In this document: positions 34,190 to 42,397 of the stretch, piece after piece
Position numbering within the stretch: the stretch's first letter is position 1
Layout of the letters: every line of letters starts with the position of its first letter
Assembly (NCBI GenBank): GCA_036266075.1
Contig: DATANV010000006.1
Location: 248,001-312,000 of the forward strand
DNA from: VRUE01 sp036266075
GTDB lineage: Bacteria > Actinomycetota > Thermoleophilia > Solirubrobacterales > 70-9
Length of the DNA stretch: 64,000 nt
Direction: 5' to 3'
Notes under the pieces: generated by a model
The model's input: the letters and a program-made list of their open reading frames with translations, nothing else
What the model was told of the DNA's origin: nothing
The model's database searches: none
Position numbers and translations under genes: made by a program

Positions 34190-34870
34190 CTACTGCGACG
34201 CGACCGCCGGAATCCGGCAGGAGACGCCAGTCCCGGCCAGACCGCAGTAGCCGTTCGGCACCTTGTGCAGGTACTGCTGGTGGTAGTCCTCGGCGTAGTA
34301 GAAAGGCCCGGCCGGCACGACCTCGGTGGTGATCGGCTTGTGACCGGCGGCACGCAGCGCCTCGTCGTAGGCGCGCAGACCCATCTCGGCGGTGGCCCTC
34401 TGCGCGTCGTTGGCGAAGTAGATGCCCGAGCGGTACTGGGTGCCGACGTCATTGCCCTGGCGCATGCCCTGCGTCGGGTCGTGCTCCTCGAAGAAGACCT
34501 GCAGCAGCTCTGCGTAGGAGACCTTGGCCGGGTCGAAGGCGACCAGGACCGCCTCCGCGTGGCCGGTGCCCCCGCTGCAGACCTCCTCGTAGGTCGGGTT
34601 CGGCGTGGTCCCGTTCATGTAGCCGACCGCGGTCGTGTAGACGCCGTCGATCGTCCAGAAGAGCCGCTCCGCCCCCCAGAAGCAGCCCAGCGCGAAGTAG
34701 GCGATCTCAACCCCGGCCGGAAAGGGCGGCTCCAGCGGCGTGCCGAGCACGGCGTGGCGCTCGGGCACCTCGAAGGCCGGCTTGCTGCGTCCGGGCAGCG
34801 CCTCCTCGGGGGCCGGCATCTGCGTCTTCTCCGGGTTCAGCATCGTCATCAGCTTGCCAAGTCGGTTCAT
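34190..34870 (-). CDS. msrA: Peptide methionine-S-sulfoxide reductase MsrA
   Basis: Repairs oxidised methionine in proteins using thioredoxin. 226 residues from ATG 34870. Catalytic motif FALGCFWGAERLFW (Cys near residue 63), GYMNGTTPNPTYEEVCSGGTGHAEAV, EEHDPTQGMRQGNDVGTQYRS, and a C-terminal GYCGLAGTGVSC holding the resolving cysteines. An N-terminal extension of about 50 residues (LNPEKTQMPAPEEALPGR) is common in the long MsrA form. A longer frame start (34894) is less likely. The window also has trxB to support recycling. Confidence 0.95.
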   Translation of the reverse strand: MNRLGKLMTMLNPEKTQMPAPEEALPGRSKPAFEVPERHAVLGTPLEPPFPAGVEIAYFALGCFWGAERLFWTIDGVYTTAVGYMNGTTPNPTYEEVCSGGTGHAEAVLVAFDPAKVSYAELLQVFFEEHDPTQGMRQGNDVGTQYRSGIYFANDAQRATAEMGLRAYDEALRAAGHKPITTEVVPAGPFYYAEDYHQQYLHKVPNGYCGLAGTGVSCRIPAVASQ

Positions 34871-34942
34871 GCGCGTCCTTTCGTCTCCAACCAACGTTAC
34901 GCCCCGGGATTGTGCGTCTGCGCACTGGGGTAGCGTTGACGA

Positions 34943-35218
34943 ATCGGCTGCCTCGTCCTCCTCTTCGCCCTCTTCTCGCCGCGCCTGGCGCTGTTCGTCA
35001 TCTGGCTGTTCAGCGATCTGCTGAGCCGCGCTTTCGACAGCTGGATCGTCCCCCTGCTCGGCTTCTTCCTGCTGCCCTGGACGACGCTTGCCTACGCGGC
35101 CATGTGGGCCTCTTCGGACGGGGTCACCGGCTTCGAGTGGTTCATCGTCGTGCTCGGCTTCCTGATCGACGTCGGCGCCTTCGCCGGCGGCGACCGGCGC
35201 CGCCGCGCGACGGCCTAG
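34943..35218 (+). CDS. Small three-span membrane protein with apparent ATC start
   Basis: The open frame after an in-frame TGA (34937-34939) is 91 codons: IGCLVLLFALFSPRLALFVI, WLFSDLLSRAFDSWIVPLLG, FFLLPWTTLAYAAMW, FEWFIVVLGFLIDVGAF and a basic end GGDRRRRATA. Such proteins with FDS...PLLG...LPWTTLAY occur widely in actinobacteria. No ATG, GTG or TTG precedes the first helix; ATC 34943 is the only near-cognate codon before the conserved part. If translation began at ATG 35101 most helices would be lost. Function unknown. Confidence 0.6.
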   Translation: MGCLVLLFALFSPRLALFVIWLFSDLLSRAFDSWIVPLLGFFLLPWTTLAYAAMWASSDGVTGFEWFIVVLGFLIDVGAFAGGDRRRRATA

Positions 35219-35228
35219 GGCGAGAGAG

Positions 35229-35251
35229 GCGGCCCGACGGAGTCGGGCCGC
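35229..35251. terminator. Perfect 10-bp hairpin between convergent genes
   Basis: GCGGCCCGAC (35229-35238), loop GGA, GTCGGGCCGC (35242-35251). Located 10 bases after the membrane-protein stop and 23 bases before the convergent stop on the other strand. No T-run, but a strong symmetric hairpin at this position suits a bidirectional terminator in GC-rich DNA. Confidence 0.6.
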
Positions 35252-35274
35252 GACAGGTCACATCCCTATCCGCC

Positions 35275-35547
35275 CTACCGTGACGACTGGTCGCCGACCG
35301 GGTAGGCGATGCGAACGTACGCCTTGGAGAGCACGATGAAGTCGTGGTGCTCCGCCTCGCCGCCACCGTGTGGCGAGATCTGCACGTCGACCAACGGGAT
35401 GAAGTCGAGCCCCTCGCGATTGATCGCGTCCGAGAAGCGGCTCTGGTAGCCCTCGGGTGGCAGAGTCACGTCACCGATCACGACGTGCTCGTTAGTCTCG
35501 AAAACGACCCTTTCACGGCGTCGCGGCGTTCCGGGCCGGCCTTCCAT
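35275..35547 (-). CDS. Small conserved protein, DUF6812-like
   Basis: 90 residues from ATG 35547. The core VVFETNEHVVIGDVTLPPEG (about 15-34), YQSRFSDAINREGLDFIPLVDVQI and HHDFIVLSKAYVRIAYPV fits a compact all-beta fold seen in small proteins annotated DUF6812; function unknown. An upstream in-frame start (35598) is possible. Convergent with the small membrane protein across the hairpin at 35229. Confidence 0.6.
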   Translation of the reverse strand: MEGRPGTPRRRERVVFETNEHVVIGDVTLPPEGYQSRFSDAINREGLDFIPLVDVQISPHGGGEAEHHDFIVLSKAYVRIAYPVGDQSSR

Positions 35548-35622
35548 GCGCCGCTTATCGACGCTTTGCAGGCAGTTTCTTACTGGATAACCGTCCATCC
35601 GCAGTGGACAAAACAGCGGCCA

Positions 35623-36168
35623 CTACGTCTTGCCGCCCGCTTTACGCGCGGTGAGCTGGACGATTGGGATCGTCCGGTTCGCCTGCGCCGCTTCTCGGCG
35701 GTACGCCGCGTACGGCGCAAAGACGCGATCGGCGAGCGCCCAGAGCCGACGGCGCTCGTCCTCGTCCTCGACCACGGTCGCGCGCATCGGAATCCCGCCG
35801 AGGGTCACGTCCGGGTTCGCGCGGAGGTTTCGGAACCAGGCCGGATCGGCGGGCAGGCCGAGCTTCGAGGCGACGATCGTCACCCGCTCCCCATCGTGGA
35901 AGTAGATGACCCCATTTCGCCTCACCGTCCCGCTCCTCGCCCCGCGGGTCTCGAGCAGCGCGGTCGGCAGAAAGAGCCCCATCCCGATGCGGCCCCCGGT
36001 CGCCCGCATCAGATACGGATCGAGCCTCCAAACCACGTGGACCGACAGGAACCGGCCCAGCCGGCTGTTGGCCAGCGCGGCATAGGCACGACTGAAGGGG
36101 CCGGGTCGACGGCTGGGATCGACGTATTTGAGCGGAGCCGGCACGCGGATCGCCCGCAGGATATGCAT
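35623..36168 (-). CDS. Deazaflavin (F420)-dependent nitroreductase-family protein
   Basis: 181 residues of the Ddn/DUF385 split-barrel family, which use coenzyme F420 (or bind FAD). LLETRGARSGTVRRNGVIYFHDGERVTIVASKLGLPADPAWFRNLRANPDVTL (about 72-124) is the family signature, including the RxSGxxR phosphate contacts. The C-terminal TIPIVQLTAR is the usual final strand. The N-terminal 50 residues contain an amphipathic helix as in Ddn. Substrate unknown. Divergent from the toxin-antitoxin pair, with only 27 bases between starts. Confidence 0.85.
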   Translation of the reverse strand: MHILRAIRVPAPLKYVDPSRRPGPFSRAYAALANSRLGRFLSVHVVWRLDPYLMRATGGRIGMGLFLPTALLETRGARSGTVRRNGVIYFHDGERVTIVASKLGLPADPAWFRNLRANPDVTLGGIPMRATVVEDEDERRRLWALADRVFAPYAAYRREAAQANRTIPIVQLTARKAGGKT

Positions 36169-36183
36169 CGGTTAACTAGACGT

Positions 36184-36189
36184 TATACT
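36184..36189 (+). promoter_or_regulatory. Putative -10 element of the toxin-antitoxin operon
   Basis: TATACT lies six bases before the antitoxin ATG in the AT-rich stretch GTTAACTAGACGTTATACTG. Transcription would begin at or within a base or two of the ATG, suggesting a leaderless mRNA. No convincing -35 is seen. Confidence 0.45.
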
Positions 36190-36195
36190 GGTCAT

Positions 36196-36423
36196 ATGGC
36201 TAAACAAGTAACTGCTACCGATGCAAAGGCAAAGATCCTCCGTCTCCTGGACGACGCTGCAGCCGGTGAAGAAATCGAGATAACCAGGCATGGGCGACCC
36301 GTCGCGCGCTTGGTGCCGGCAGCTGGGGCCCGGTCGCTGAAGGGTTCCTGTGAGGGAGTAGCGATGACCGCAGTCGAGGAGGCGGAGCTGTTCTCGACCG
36401 GCGAGGCCTGGAACGCCTCCTAG
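36196..36423 (+). CDS. Phd/YefM-type antitoxin
   Basis: 75 residues: MAKQVTATDAKAKILRLLDD then AAAGEEIEITRHGRPVARLVPA, the classic prevent-host-death fold that binds DNA at its N-terminus. The C-terminal tail (TAVEEAELFSTGEAWNAS) would wrap around the toxin. Three bases separate its stop from the PIN toxin start, the standard type II arrangement. The DNA here is less GC-rich around the start, as is frequent for mobile TA pairs. Confidence 0.9.
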   Translation: MAKQVTATDAKAKILRLLDDAAAGEEIEITRHGRPVARLVPAAGARSLKGSCEGVAMTAVEEAELFSTGEAWNAS

Positions 36424-36426
36424 CAC

Positions 36427-36819
36427 GTGAGCGCGGTTCTACTCGACACCCACGTCGTCCACTGGTGGTCGGCAGAGCCGAAGCGGGTCAGCTCCCCAGC
36501 ACGCAGGGTGCTCGAAGGCGCGGACGAGCTCGTCGTCGCGGCGATCTCCTGGTATGAGCTGGCGTGGCTGGCAAGACACGAGCGGATCACCGTGAGCGTG
36601 CCGATCCGATCCTGGCTGCAGGGCCTCGCGGCGCAGTTGCGAACGATCAGCGTGACCCCCGCAATCGCCGACACCGCGGTCGCCCTCCCCTCCTCATTTC
36701 CCGGTGACCCCGCCGATCGCTTGATCTACGCCACCGCGATCGAGCATGGTCTGACACTCGTCACCAAGGACCTAGCGATTCAAGATCACGATCACCCACG
36801 ATCGTTGGTGGTCTGGTAG
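36427..36819 (+). CDS. PIN-domain toxin (VapC-like ribonuclease)
   Basis: 130 residues from GTG 36427. Acidic metal-binding residues: Asp in VLLDTHVVHWW (residue 7), Glu in ISWYELAWL (about 42), Asp in PADRLIYATAIEH (about 95) and Asp in TLVTKD (about 113). VapC-type toxins cleave tRNA or rRNA when freed from antitoxin. Pairs with the Phd-type antitoxin upstream. A tRNA-Pro gene follows 30 bases later on the other strand. Confidence 0.9.
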   Translation: MSAVLLDTHVVHWWSAEPKRVSSPARRVLEGADELVVAAISWYELAWLARHERITVSVPIRSWLQGLAAQLRTISVTPAIADTAVALPSSFPGDPADRLIYATAIEHGLTLVTKDLAIQDHDHPRSLVVW

Positions 36820-36849
36820 TCCACCGCGGAGTCGGGATCGTGAACTGCA

Positions 36850-36923
36850 TCGGGGCGCCCGGATTCGAACCGGGGACCTCGGCCACCCAAAGGCCGCGCG
36901 CTACCAGGCTGCGCCACGCCCCG
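36850..36923 (-). tRNA. tRNA-Pro (anticodon TGG)
   Basis: Acceptor CGGGGCG (36923-36917) pairs with CGCCCCG (36857-36851); D arm GCGCAGCCTGGTAGCGC; anticodon stem around TTTGGGT with TGG; T loop GGTTCGAATCC; discriminator A at 36850. CCA is not encoded. Typical tRNA-Pro body. Confidence 0.95.
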
Positions 36924-37051
36924 CTGGCCTGATGTTAGACGCCGCGTTTGCGGTTACCCGCCGTAGAAGCGGAAAAGCGCGAACGCGCATGGGGTTGACG
37001 CCGGGTTGGGGACGACGCGGGCGGTGGGCCAACCGCTAGGTTGCGGCCGGC

Positions 37052-38341
37052 ATGGCCGACGTGCGCCCGATCTACGCAACCCACTACGACCTCGACGTGG
37101 TCGGCTCGCTGCAGGACGTGGCGGCGCCACCGTACGACGTGATCGACGCGGCGATGCGGGCGGAGCTGCTGGAGCGCTCGCCGTACAACGCGGTGGCCAT
37201 CGACCTGCCGAAACCGTACGGCGAGGCGGGGCCGAAGGACACCGGCGACGATCCCTACGCGCGGGCCGCGCAAGCGATGGGGGACTGGCGAGCGGCCGGC
37301 GCCCTGGTAACCGACTCCGAGCCAGCGATCTGGGCGATGACCCAGGACTACACCGGGCCCGACGGAACCCCGCGAACCCGCCACGGGATCCTCGCCCGGG
37401 TGCGGGTCGAGGACTTCTCGGCTGGCCAGGTGCTGCCGCACGAGCGCACGCTGCCGGGACCCAAGAAGGACCGGCTCGACCTGACGCGCGCCACCCGCCA
37501 CAACCTCTCGCCGATCTTCTCCCTGAGCACGAAGGACCCCTGGCCGCCGGTCGCCGCCGCGATCGATCCCGACGCCCCCTGGGGGGAGGCGCGCGACGAA
37601 GGCGGCACCGCGACCAAGGTCTGGCGGGTCGGCGAGGTGGAGATCCATCGCCAGGTGACCGAGCTGCTCGCCGGCGCCCAGCTATTGATCGCCGACGGGC
37701 ACCATCGCTACGAGACGGCGATCGCCTACCGCGACGAGGTCGGCGGCGACGGCGATCACAACTACACGCTGATGGCGCTGACCGGGCTCGACGATCCCGG
37801 CCTCACCGTCTTCCCCACCCACCGCCTGCTCGCCGGCTTTCGCGACGACCCCGCGCGCCAGCAGCGCCTCGGCGAGGGACTGCGCGAGCTGTTCGAGACG
37901 ACCGAGGTGCCGCTCGAGCAGCTCGACCCGCTCGGCGAGGAGGGCGCTGGCGTCTTCGGCCTCTACGACGCCCACCACCAGCGTGCCTTCCGCCTGCGGC
38001 TCAAGGACGAGGCGGTCGCCGACCTCGATCGCCAGCTCGCGGGCAAGCCCGAGGCCTACTGCCGGCTCGACGCAGCGATCCTCGAGACGCTCGTCCTCAA
38101 GGGCATCGCCGGACTCAGCGAAGACGACGTCCTCGCCAAGCGCGGCCTCGGCTACGCGAAGAGCGTCGAGGACTCGCTCTCGCTGATCGAGCAGGGCGCC
38201 TATGACGTCGCCTTCATCCTGCGCCCGATCCCCGTCGACCAGGTGCGGGCGATCTGCGAGAGCGAGGAGAACATGCCGCCGAAGTCGACCTACTTCTTCC
38301 CCAAGGTCCTGACCGGCCTGGTCTTCAATCCCGTCGGCTGA
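37052..38341 (+). CDS. DUF1015 family protein
   Basis: 429 residues, normal for DUF1015. AAPPYDVID (about 24-32), YNAVAIDLPKP, VLPHERTLPGPKKDRLDLTRATRHNLSPIFSL (about 128-159) and IADGHHRYETAIAYRDE (about 213-229) are the conserved blocks; the family ends CESEENMPPKSTYFFPK as here. It may be a kinase- or hydrolase-like enzyme (SerK-like members exist), but this one cannot be assigned. ATG 37052. Starts a rightward run with cobalamin adenosyltransferase 25 bases on. Confidence 0.9.
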   Translation: MADVRPIYATHYDLDVVGSLQDVAAPPYDVIDAAMRAELLERSPYNAVAIDLPKPYGEAGPKDTGDDPYARAAQAMGDWRAAGALVTDSEPAIWAMTQDYTGPDGTPRTRHGILARVRVEDFSAGQVLPHERTLPGPKKDRLDLTRATRHNLSPIFSLSTKDPWPPVAAAIDPDAPWGEARDEGGTATKVWRVGEVEIHRQVTELLAGAQLLIADGHHRYETAIAYRDEVGGDGDHNYTLMALTGLDDPGLTVFPTHRLLAGFRDDPARQQRLGEGLRELFETTEVPLEQLDPLGEEGAGVFGLYDAHHQRAFRLRLKDEAVADLDRQLAGKPEAYCRLDAAILETLVLKGIAGLSEDDVLAKRGLGYAKSVEDSLSLIEQGAYDVAFILRPIPVDQVRAICESEENMPPKSTYFFPKVLTGLVFNPVG

Positions 38342-38366
38342 CGGGCGCTCGCCCTAGGATGGGCGG

Positions 38367-38933
38367 GTGGTCAAGATCTACACGCGCAAGGGCGACGACG
38401 GCACGACCTCGCTCTGGTATGGCGGCCGCGTGCCCAAGCACCACGGCCGCACCGAGGCCTACGGCGCCCTCGACGAAGCCTGCTCCCAGCTCGGGGTTGC
38501 CCGCGCGCTCTGCGGTCCGGACCAGGCGGAGCTGGCAGCCGACATCCTCCGGTTGCAGGACGACCTCTTCATCGCCGGCGCCGAGCTGGCAACCGCACCG
38601 GAGGCGGCAGAGCGGCTGGAGGACGGGATTAGCCGCACCACCGAGGCGATGGTCGCCGAGCTCGAGGAGCGCATCGACCACTACATGGCGCAAGTCGAGC
38701 TGCCGCCCCAATTCGTGATCCCCGGCGGCACCCAGCTCTCGGCCCAGCTCGATGTCGCCCGCACGACGATCCGCCGCGCCGAGCGCCGCATCAGCGCGCT
38801 CAAGGCGAGCGGCGAGCTGAGCGGCGAGACCATCGTCCACTTCGTCAACCGCGCCTCGGACTACGCCTTCGCGTTGGCCCGCTTCGCCGACGTCGAGGAG
38901 CCGGTCCTCTTCGCGGGCCGACGCCGGGGCTAG
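38367..38933 (+). CDS. PduO-type ATP:cob(I)alamin adenosyltransferase
   Basis: Makes adenosylcobalamin from cob(I)alamin and ATP. 188 residues from GTG 38367. VKIYTRKGDDGTTSLWYGGR (ATP-binding N-terminus), TEAYGALDEACSQLGVAR, FVIPGGTQLSAQLDVARTTIRRAERR and VHFVNRASDYAFALARF are the family blocks with the conserved Arg and Asp. The usual FxxPGG appears as FVIPGG. Six bases before the OsmC gene, so likely co-translated. Confidence 0.93.
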   Translation: MVKIYTRKGDDGTTSLWYGGRVPKHHGRTEAYGALDEACSQLGVARALCGPDQAELAADILRLQDDLFIAGAELATAPEAAERLEDGISRTTEAMVAELEERIDHYMAQVELPPQFVIPGGTQLSAQLDVARTTIRRAERRISALKASGELSGETIVHFVNRASDYAFALARFADVEEPVLFAGRRRG

Positions 38934-38938
38934 CGCCG

Positions 38939-39346
38939 ATGAAGGTCCTTGCCCGGCGGATCGAGGGCTTCGCCCACGAGGTCGAGATCGAGGGTGGCCA
39001 CACGATTACAGTCGACGAGCCGCGAGCGGTCGGCGGCACCGACACCGGCCCCTCCCCCAGCCGCCTCGTCGCCGCCTCACTGGCCTCCTGCGTCGCCGTG
39101 ACGATCGAGATGTACGCCGAGCGCAAGGGCTGGGACGTCGGTGCCGTCGAGGTCGCGGTCGACGTCGAGTACGAGGGCTTCGCGCCGCGCTCGTTCGCCG
39201 TCAGCCTGCGCCTCCCGGCCGAGCTCAGTGACGACCGGCGGCAGCGCCTGCTCACGATTGCGACGAAGTGCCCGGTGCACAGGGTGCTGGCGGGCGAGAC
39301 GCCGGTCAGCGTCTCCGACCGGATCGAGGCGCTGCCCCATGCATGA
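38939..39346 (+). CDS. OsmC/Ohr-family thiol peroxidase-like protein
   Basis: 135 residues. The two redox cysteines of the family are present: LAASLASCVAVTIEMYAERKG (about residue 44-64) and IATKCPVHRVL (about 110-120). OsmC proteins reduce organic hydroperoxides using lipoyl or other dithiols. ATG 38939. The stop overlaps the GMC oxidoreductase start by eight bases (ATGCATGA). Confidence 0.9.
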   Translation: MKVLARRIEGFAHEVEIEGGHTITVDEPRAVGGTDTGPSPSRLVAASLASCVAVTIEMYAERKGWDVGAVEVAVDVEYEGFAPRSFAVSLRLPAELSDDRRQRLLTIATKCPVHRVLAGETPVSVSDRIEALPHA

Positions 39347-40949
39347 CTACGTGATCGTCGGCGCCGGCTCGGCTGGCTGCGTGCTCGCCGGCCGCCTCAG
39401 CGAGGACCCGGCGGTCAGCGTCCTCTTGATCGAGGCCGGCGGCAGCGACCGCCACCCCAACGTCAAGATCCCCGCCGCCTTTGCCAAACAGTTCCGCACC
39501 AAGCGCGACTGGGACCTGGCAACCGAGCCGGAGCCGCACTGCAATGGCCGCTCGCTGTACGTGCCGCGCGGCAAAGGGCTCGGCGGCAGCAGCTCGATGA
39601 ACGCGATGCTCTACGTGCGCGGACATCCGCTCGACTACGAGCGCTGGGCCGCCGATGGCGCCGCAGGGTGGGGCTGGGAGGACATCCAGCCCTACTTCCT
39701 GCGGGCCGAGGACAACGCCCGCGGCGCCTCCGAGCACCACGCCGTCGGCGGCCCGTTGCGGGTCGAGGACGAGCGCTCGCCGCGGGCGCTGACCGGGCAG
39801 TTCCTCGCGGCCTGCGAGGAGGCCGGGATCCCCCGCATCGACGACTACAACGGGACCGAGCAGGACGGCGCCGCGCTCGCCCAGGTGACGCAACGGGGCG
39901 GCCGGCGCTGGAGCAGCGCCGACGCCTACCTGCGACCGGCGCGCCGCCGCCCCAACCTCGAGGTCATCAGCGGCGCCCAGGTGGTCGGCCTCGAGCTGGA
40001 CGGAACCAGGGTCAGTGGCGTGCGCTACCACAAGGGAGGTCGGGAGCGGGTCGCGGAGAGCCGACGCGAGGCGATCCTCGCCGCCGGCGCGATCGGCTCG
40101 CCGCAGCTGCTGCTGCTCTCCGGCGTCGGCCCGGCCGAGCAGCTGCGCGAACACGGGATTCCGGTCGTCGCCGACCTTCCCGGCGTCGGCGAGAACCTCC
40201 AGGACCACCCCTACCTGGTCTCCGTCTGGGACGTGCCCGGCGGCGGCTCGCTGGCCGACGCCGAGAGCCCCCGCGCCATGCTCGAGTACCTGCTGCGGCG
40301 CAGCGGCCCTTTGACCTCCACGGTCGCCGAGGCGCTGGCCTTCGTCCGCAGCCGACCGGGCCTCGCCCAGCCCGACCTCCAGTGCCACTTCGCGCCGGCC
40401 TACTTCGTCGACAACGGCTTCGAGGAATACGACGGCCACGCGATCACGATGGGGCCGGCGCTGGTCGGCCCGTGCAGCCGCGGCCGCTTGAGCCTGCGCT
40501 CGCCCGACCCCGGCGACAAGCCGCGCATCCTGACCAACACCCTGGCCGAGCCCGAGGACGTGGCGGCTCTCCTCGCCGGCACCAGGCTCACCCGGAAGAT
40601 CGCCGCCAGCGAGCCGTTCGCGTCGGTGCTCGGACGCGAGCTGTTCCCGGGCATAGATGTCCAAGGCGACGAGGAGATGGCGGAGGACCTGCGCAACCGG
40701 GTCGAGCTGCTCTACCACCCGGTCGGCACCTGCCGGATCGGGACCGACGCGATGGCCGTGGTCGATCCCGAGCTGCAGGTGCGCGGCGTCGAGGGTCTGC
40801 GCGTAGTCGACGCCTCGGTGATGCCGACGATCCCCAGCGGCAACACCAACGCGCCGACGATCGCCGTCGCCGAGCGGGGCGCCGACCTGATTGCCGGCAA
40901 GCGGCCACTCAGAGCCTCGAGTGGCAGGCCGACGCCCGAGGCCGCCTAG
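39339..40949 (+). CDS. GMC-family FAD oxidoreductase (choline dehydrogenase-like)
   Basis: 536 residues. FAD-binding MHDYVIVGAGSAGCVLAGRL (1-20) and IEAGG; GMC signature 1 region PRGKGLGGSSSMNAMLYVRG (about 80-99); signature 2 GAIGSPQLLLLSGVGP (about 250-265); catalytic C-terminal YHPVGTCRIGTDAMAVVDPELQV and VVDASVMPTIPSGNTNAPT with the His-Asn pair region. Oxidises a primary or secondary alcohol, identity unknown. ATG 39339 overlaps osmC. Four bases before the SDR gene. Confidence 0.92.
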   Translation: MHDYVIVGAGSAGCVLAGRLSEDPAVSVLLIEAGGSDRHPNVKIPAAFAKQFRTKRDWDLATEPEPHCNGRSLYVPRGKGLGGSSSMNAMLYVRGHPLDYERWAADGAAGWGWEDIQPYFLRAEDNARGASEHHAVGGPLRVEDERSPRALTGQFLAACEEAGIPRIDDYNGTEQDGAALAQVTQRGGRRWSSADAYLRPARRRPNLEVISGAQVVGLELDGTRVSGVRYHKGGRERVAESRREAILAAGAIGSPQLLLLSGVGPAEQLREHGIPVVADLPGVGENLQDHPYLVSVWDVPGGGSLADAESPRAMLEYLLRRSGPLTSTVAEALAFVRSRPGLAQPDLQCHFAPAYFVDNGFEEYDGHAITMGPALVGPCSRGRLSLRSPDPGDKPRILTNTLAEPEDVAALLAGTRLTRKIAASEPFASVLGRELFPGIDVQGDEEMAEDLRNRVELLYHPVGTCRIGTDAMAVVDPELQVRGVEGLRVVDASVMPTIPSGNTNAPTIAVAERGADLIAGKRPLRASSGRPTPEAA

Positions 40950-40953
40950 GGCG

Positions 40954-41766
40954 ATGGATCTCGGCCTCGTCGGCAGGAGCTGCGTCGTCACCGGCGCCAG
41001 CCGCGGGATCGGCCGCGAGGCGGCGCGCCTGCTCTGCGCCGAGGGCGCGCAGGTGCTGCTCGTCGGCCGCGACGAGCAGCGTCTGGCGGCAGCGGTCGAG
41101 GAGTCGACCGCTGCCGGCGCCGAGGCCGGCGGCCGCGCGGCGGCGCTCGCGCTCGACGTGACTGGCGCCGACGCAGGCGAGCGAATGCTCGCCGAGGCGA
41201 CACAGCGCTTCGGCGCCCTCGATGTGCTCGTCAACAACGCCGGCGCCGCCCAGTGGCGCCATCTCGACGAGGTCCCAGACGAGGACTGGTACGCGCAGTA
41301 CGAGCTGAACGTGATGGCGCCGCTGCGGGCGATGCGGGCCGCGGCGCCGGCGATGGTCGTGCGCGGCTGGGGGCGGATCGTCAACGTCTGCTCGACCGCC
41401 GGCAAGCGCCCGTCCGCGGCGATGCCCGAGTACTCGGTGGCGAAGGCCGCGGAGCTCTCGCTCTCGCGCCTCTTCGCCGACCGCTACGCGAAGTCCGGCG
41501 TACTCGTCAACGCGATCTGCCCGGGCCCGGTGGAAGCCGAGCTCTGGATGGAGCCGGGCGGCCTGCTCGACCAGTCGCAGCAGATGTCCGGCGCCGCGAG
41601 CCGCGAGGAGGCACTGGCGAACGCCGGTGCCAAGCGGCCGATCGGCCGCCTCGCTGAGGCGGCCGAGATCGCCGCGGCGATCGTCTTTCTCTGCTCCGAA
41701 CGCGCCTCCTACGTCGCCGGCGCCGCCTGGTCGGTCGACGGCGGCACCGTCCAGGTCATCATCTGA
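40954..41766 (+). CDS. Short-chain dehydrogenase/reductase
   Basis: 270 residues, classical SDR. TGASRGIG cofactor loop (about 14-21), NNAGAAQW (about 92), catalytic Ser in NVCSTAG, YxxxK in EYSVAKAAEL (about 160-164), and PGPVEAELW. Ends with the usual LCSERASYVAGAAWSVDGG. Likely FabG-like with an unknown substrate. Close-packed behind the GMC oxidoreductase, so both may act in one alcohol/ketone pathway. Confidence 0.9.
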   Translation: MDLGLVGRSCVVTGASRGIGREAARLLCAEGAQVLLVGRDEQRLAAAVEESTAAGAEAGGRAAALALDVTGADAGERMLAEATQRFGALDVLVNNAGAAQWRHLDEVPDEDWYAQYELNVMAPLRAMRAAAPAMVVRGWGRIVNVCSTAGKRPSAAMPEYSVAKAAELSLSRLFADRYAKSGVLVNAICPGPVEAELWMEPGGLLDQSQQMSGAASREEALANAGAKRPIGRLAEAAEIAAAIVFLCSERASYVAGAAWSVDGGTVQVII

Positions 41767-41782
41767 CCGGCGTGTCGACTTC

Positions 41783-42307
41783 ATGTCGCATAGCGACCAA
41801 AACCCGACACAGACCGAAGCCGCGGTCCTGCTGCCGCTCTACGGATGGCCCGACGAGCCGGGGCTCGTCTTCACCGAGCGGCGCGCCGACCTGCGACGCC
41901 ACGCCGGCGAGATCTCCTTCCCGGGCGGCCGCCGGGATGAGGCCGATGCCGACCTGACCGCGACGGCCCTGCGCGAGGCCCACGAGGAGATCGGACTGGA
42001 CCCGGCGGTGGTCGAGATCGGCGAGGTGCTGCCGGCAACCGGCACCTTCGTCACCGGCTACCGCATCCACCCCGTCGTCGGCCGCATCCCGCACCCCGCT
42101 GAGCTCGACCTGCGTCCCAACCCGGCCGAGGTCGAGACGGTCCTGACCTTCTCGCTCGCGCTATTGCGCGAGGGCTATGAGATCCGCCGCCTGGTCCGCC
42201 GCGGCGTCCCGATCCACACCCCTACCTACGAAATCGAAGGGCACTTGATCTGGGGCGCCACCGCGCGGATTCTGGGCGATCTACTGGATCGGTCTGAGGC
42301 ACTGTAA
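41783..42307 (+). CDS. NUDIX hydrolase, CoA pyrophosphatase-like
   Basis: 174 residues from ATG 41783. NUDIX box GGRRDEADADLTATALREAHEEIGL (about 55-79) has the full REx2EE acidic set; the preceding LRRHAGEISFPGG matches the CoA-specific UPF0035 motif. Probably cleaves CoA or acyl-CoA to phosphopantetheine and 3',5'-ADP. The last codons and TAA lie within the left arm of hairpin element B1 (42291-42397). Confidence 0.9.
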   Translation: MSHSDQNPTQTEAAVLLPLYGWPDEPGLVFTERRADLRRHAGEISFPGGRRDEADADLTATALREAHEEIGLDPAVVEIGEVLPATGTFVTGYRIHPVVGRIPHPAELDLRPNPAEVETVLTFSLALLREGYEIRRLVRRGVPIHTPTYEIEGHLIWGATARILGDLLDRSEAL

Positions 42308-42397
42308 CCGAGCCTGGCAAGGACGCAGGGAGCGTGGCGTGCTCTGCACGCGAGCGACCGAGGACACCGCCAGGCGCCGGTTACGGCGCCTCAGACC
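42291..42397 (+). repeat. Hairpin element family B, copy 1 (candidate structured RNA)
   Basis: Arms 42291-42318 and 42369-42397 are near-perfect reverse complements (GGTCTGAGGC...CCTGGC / GCCAGG...GCCTCAGACC). Inside, left core AAGGACGCAGGGAGCGTG (42319-42336), a tight hairpin GCGTGC-TCT-GCACGC (42337-42351), and right core containing GACCGAGGACACC. The same core with different stems occurs at 53395 and 60655. The arms contain the stop codons of both convergent genes (NUDIX and peroxiredoxin). TTTT follows the right arm on the plus strand. Confidence 0.8.
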
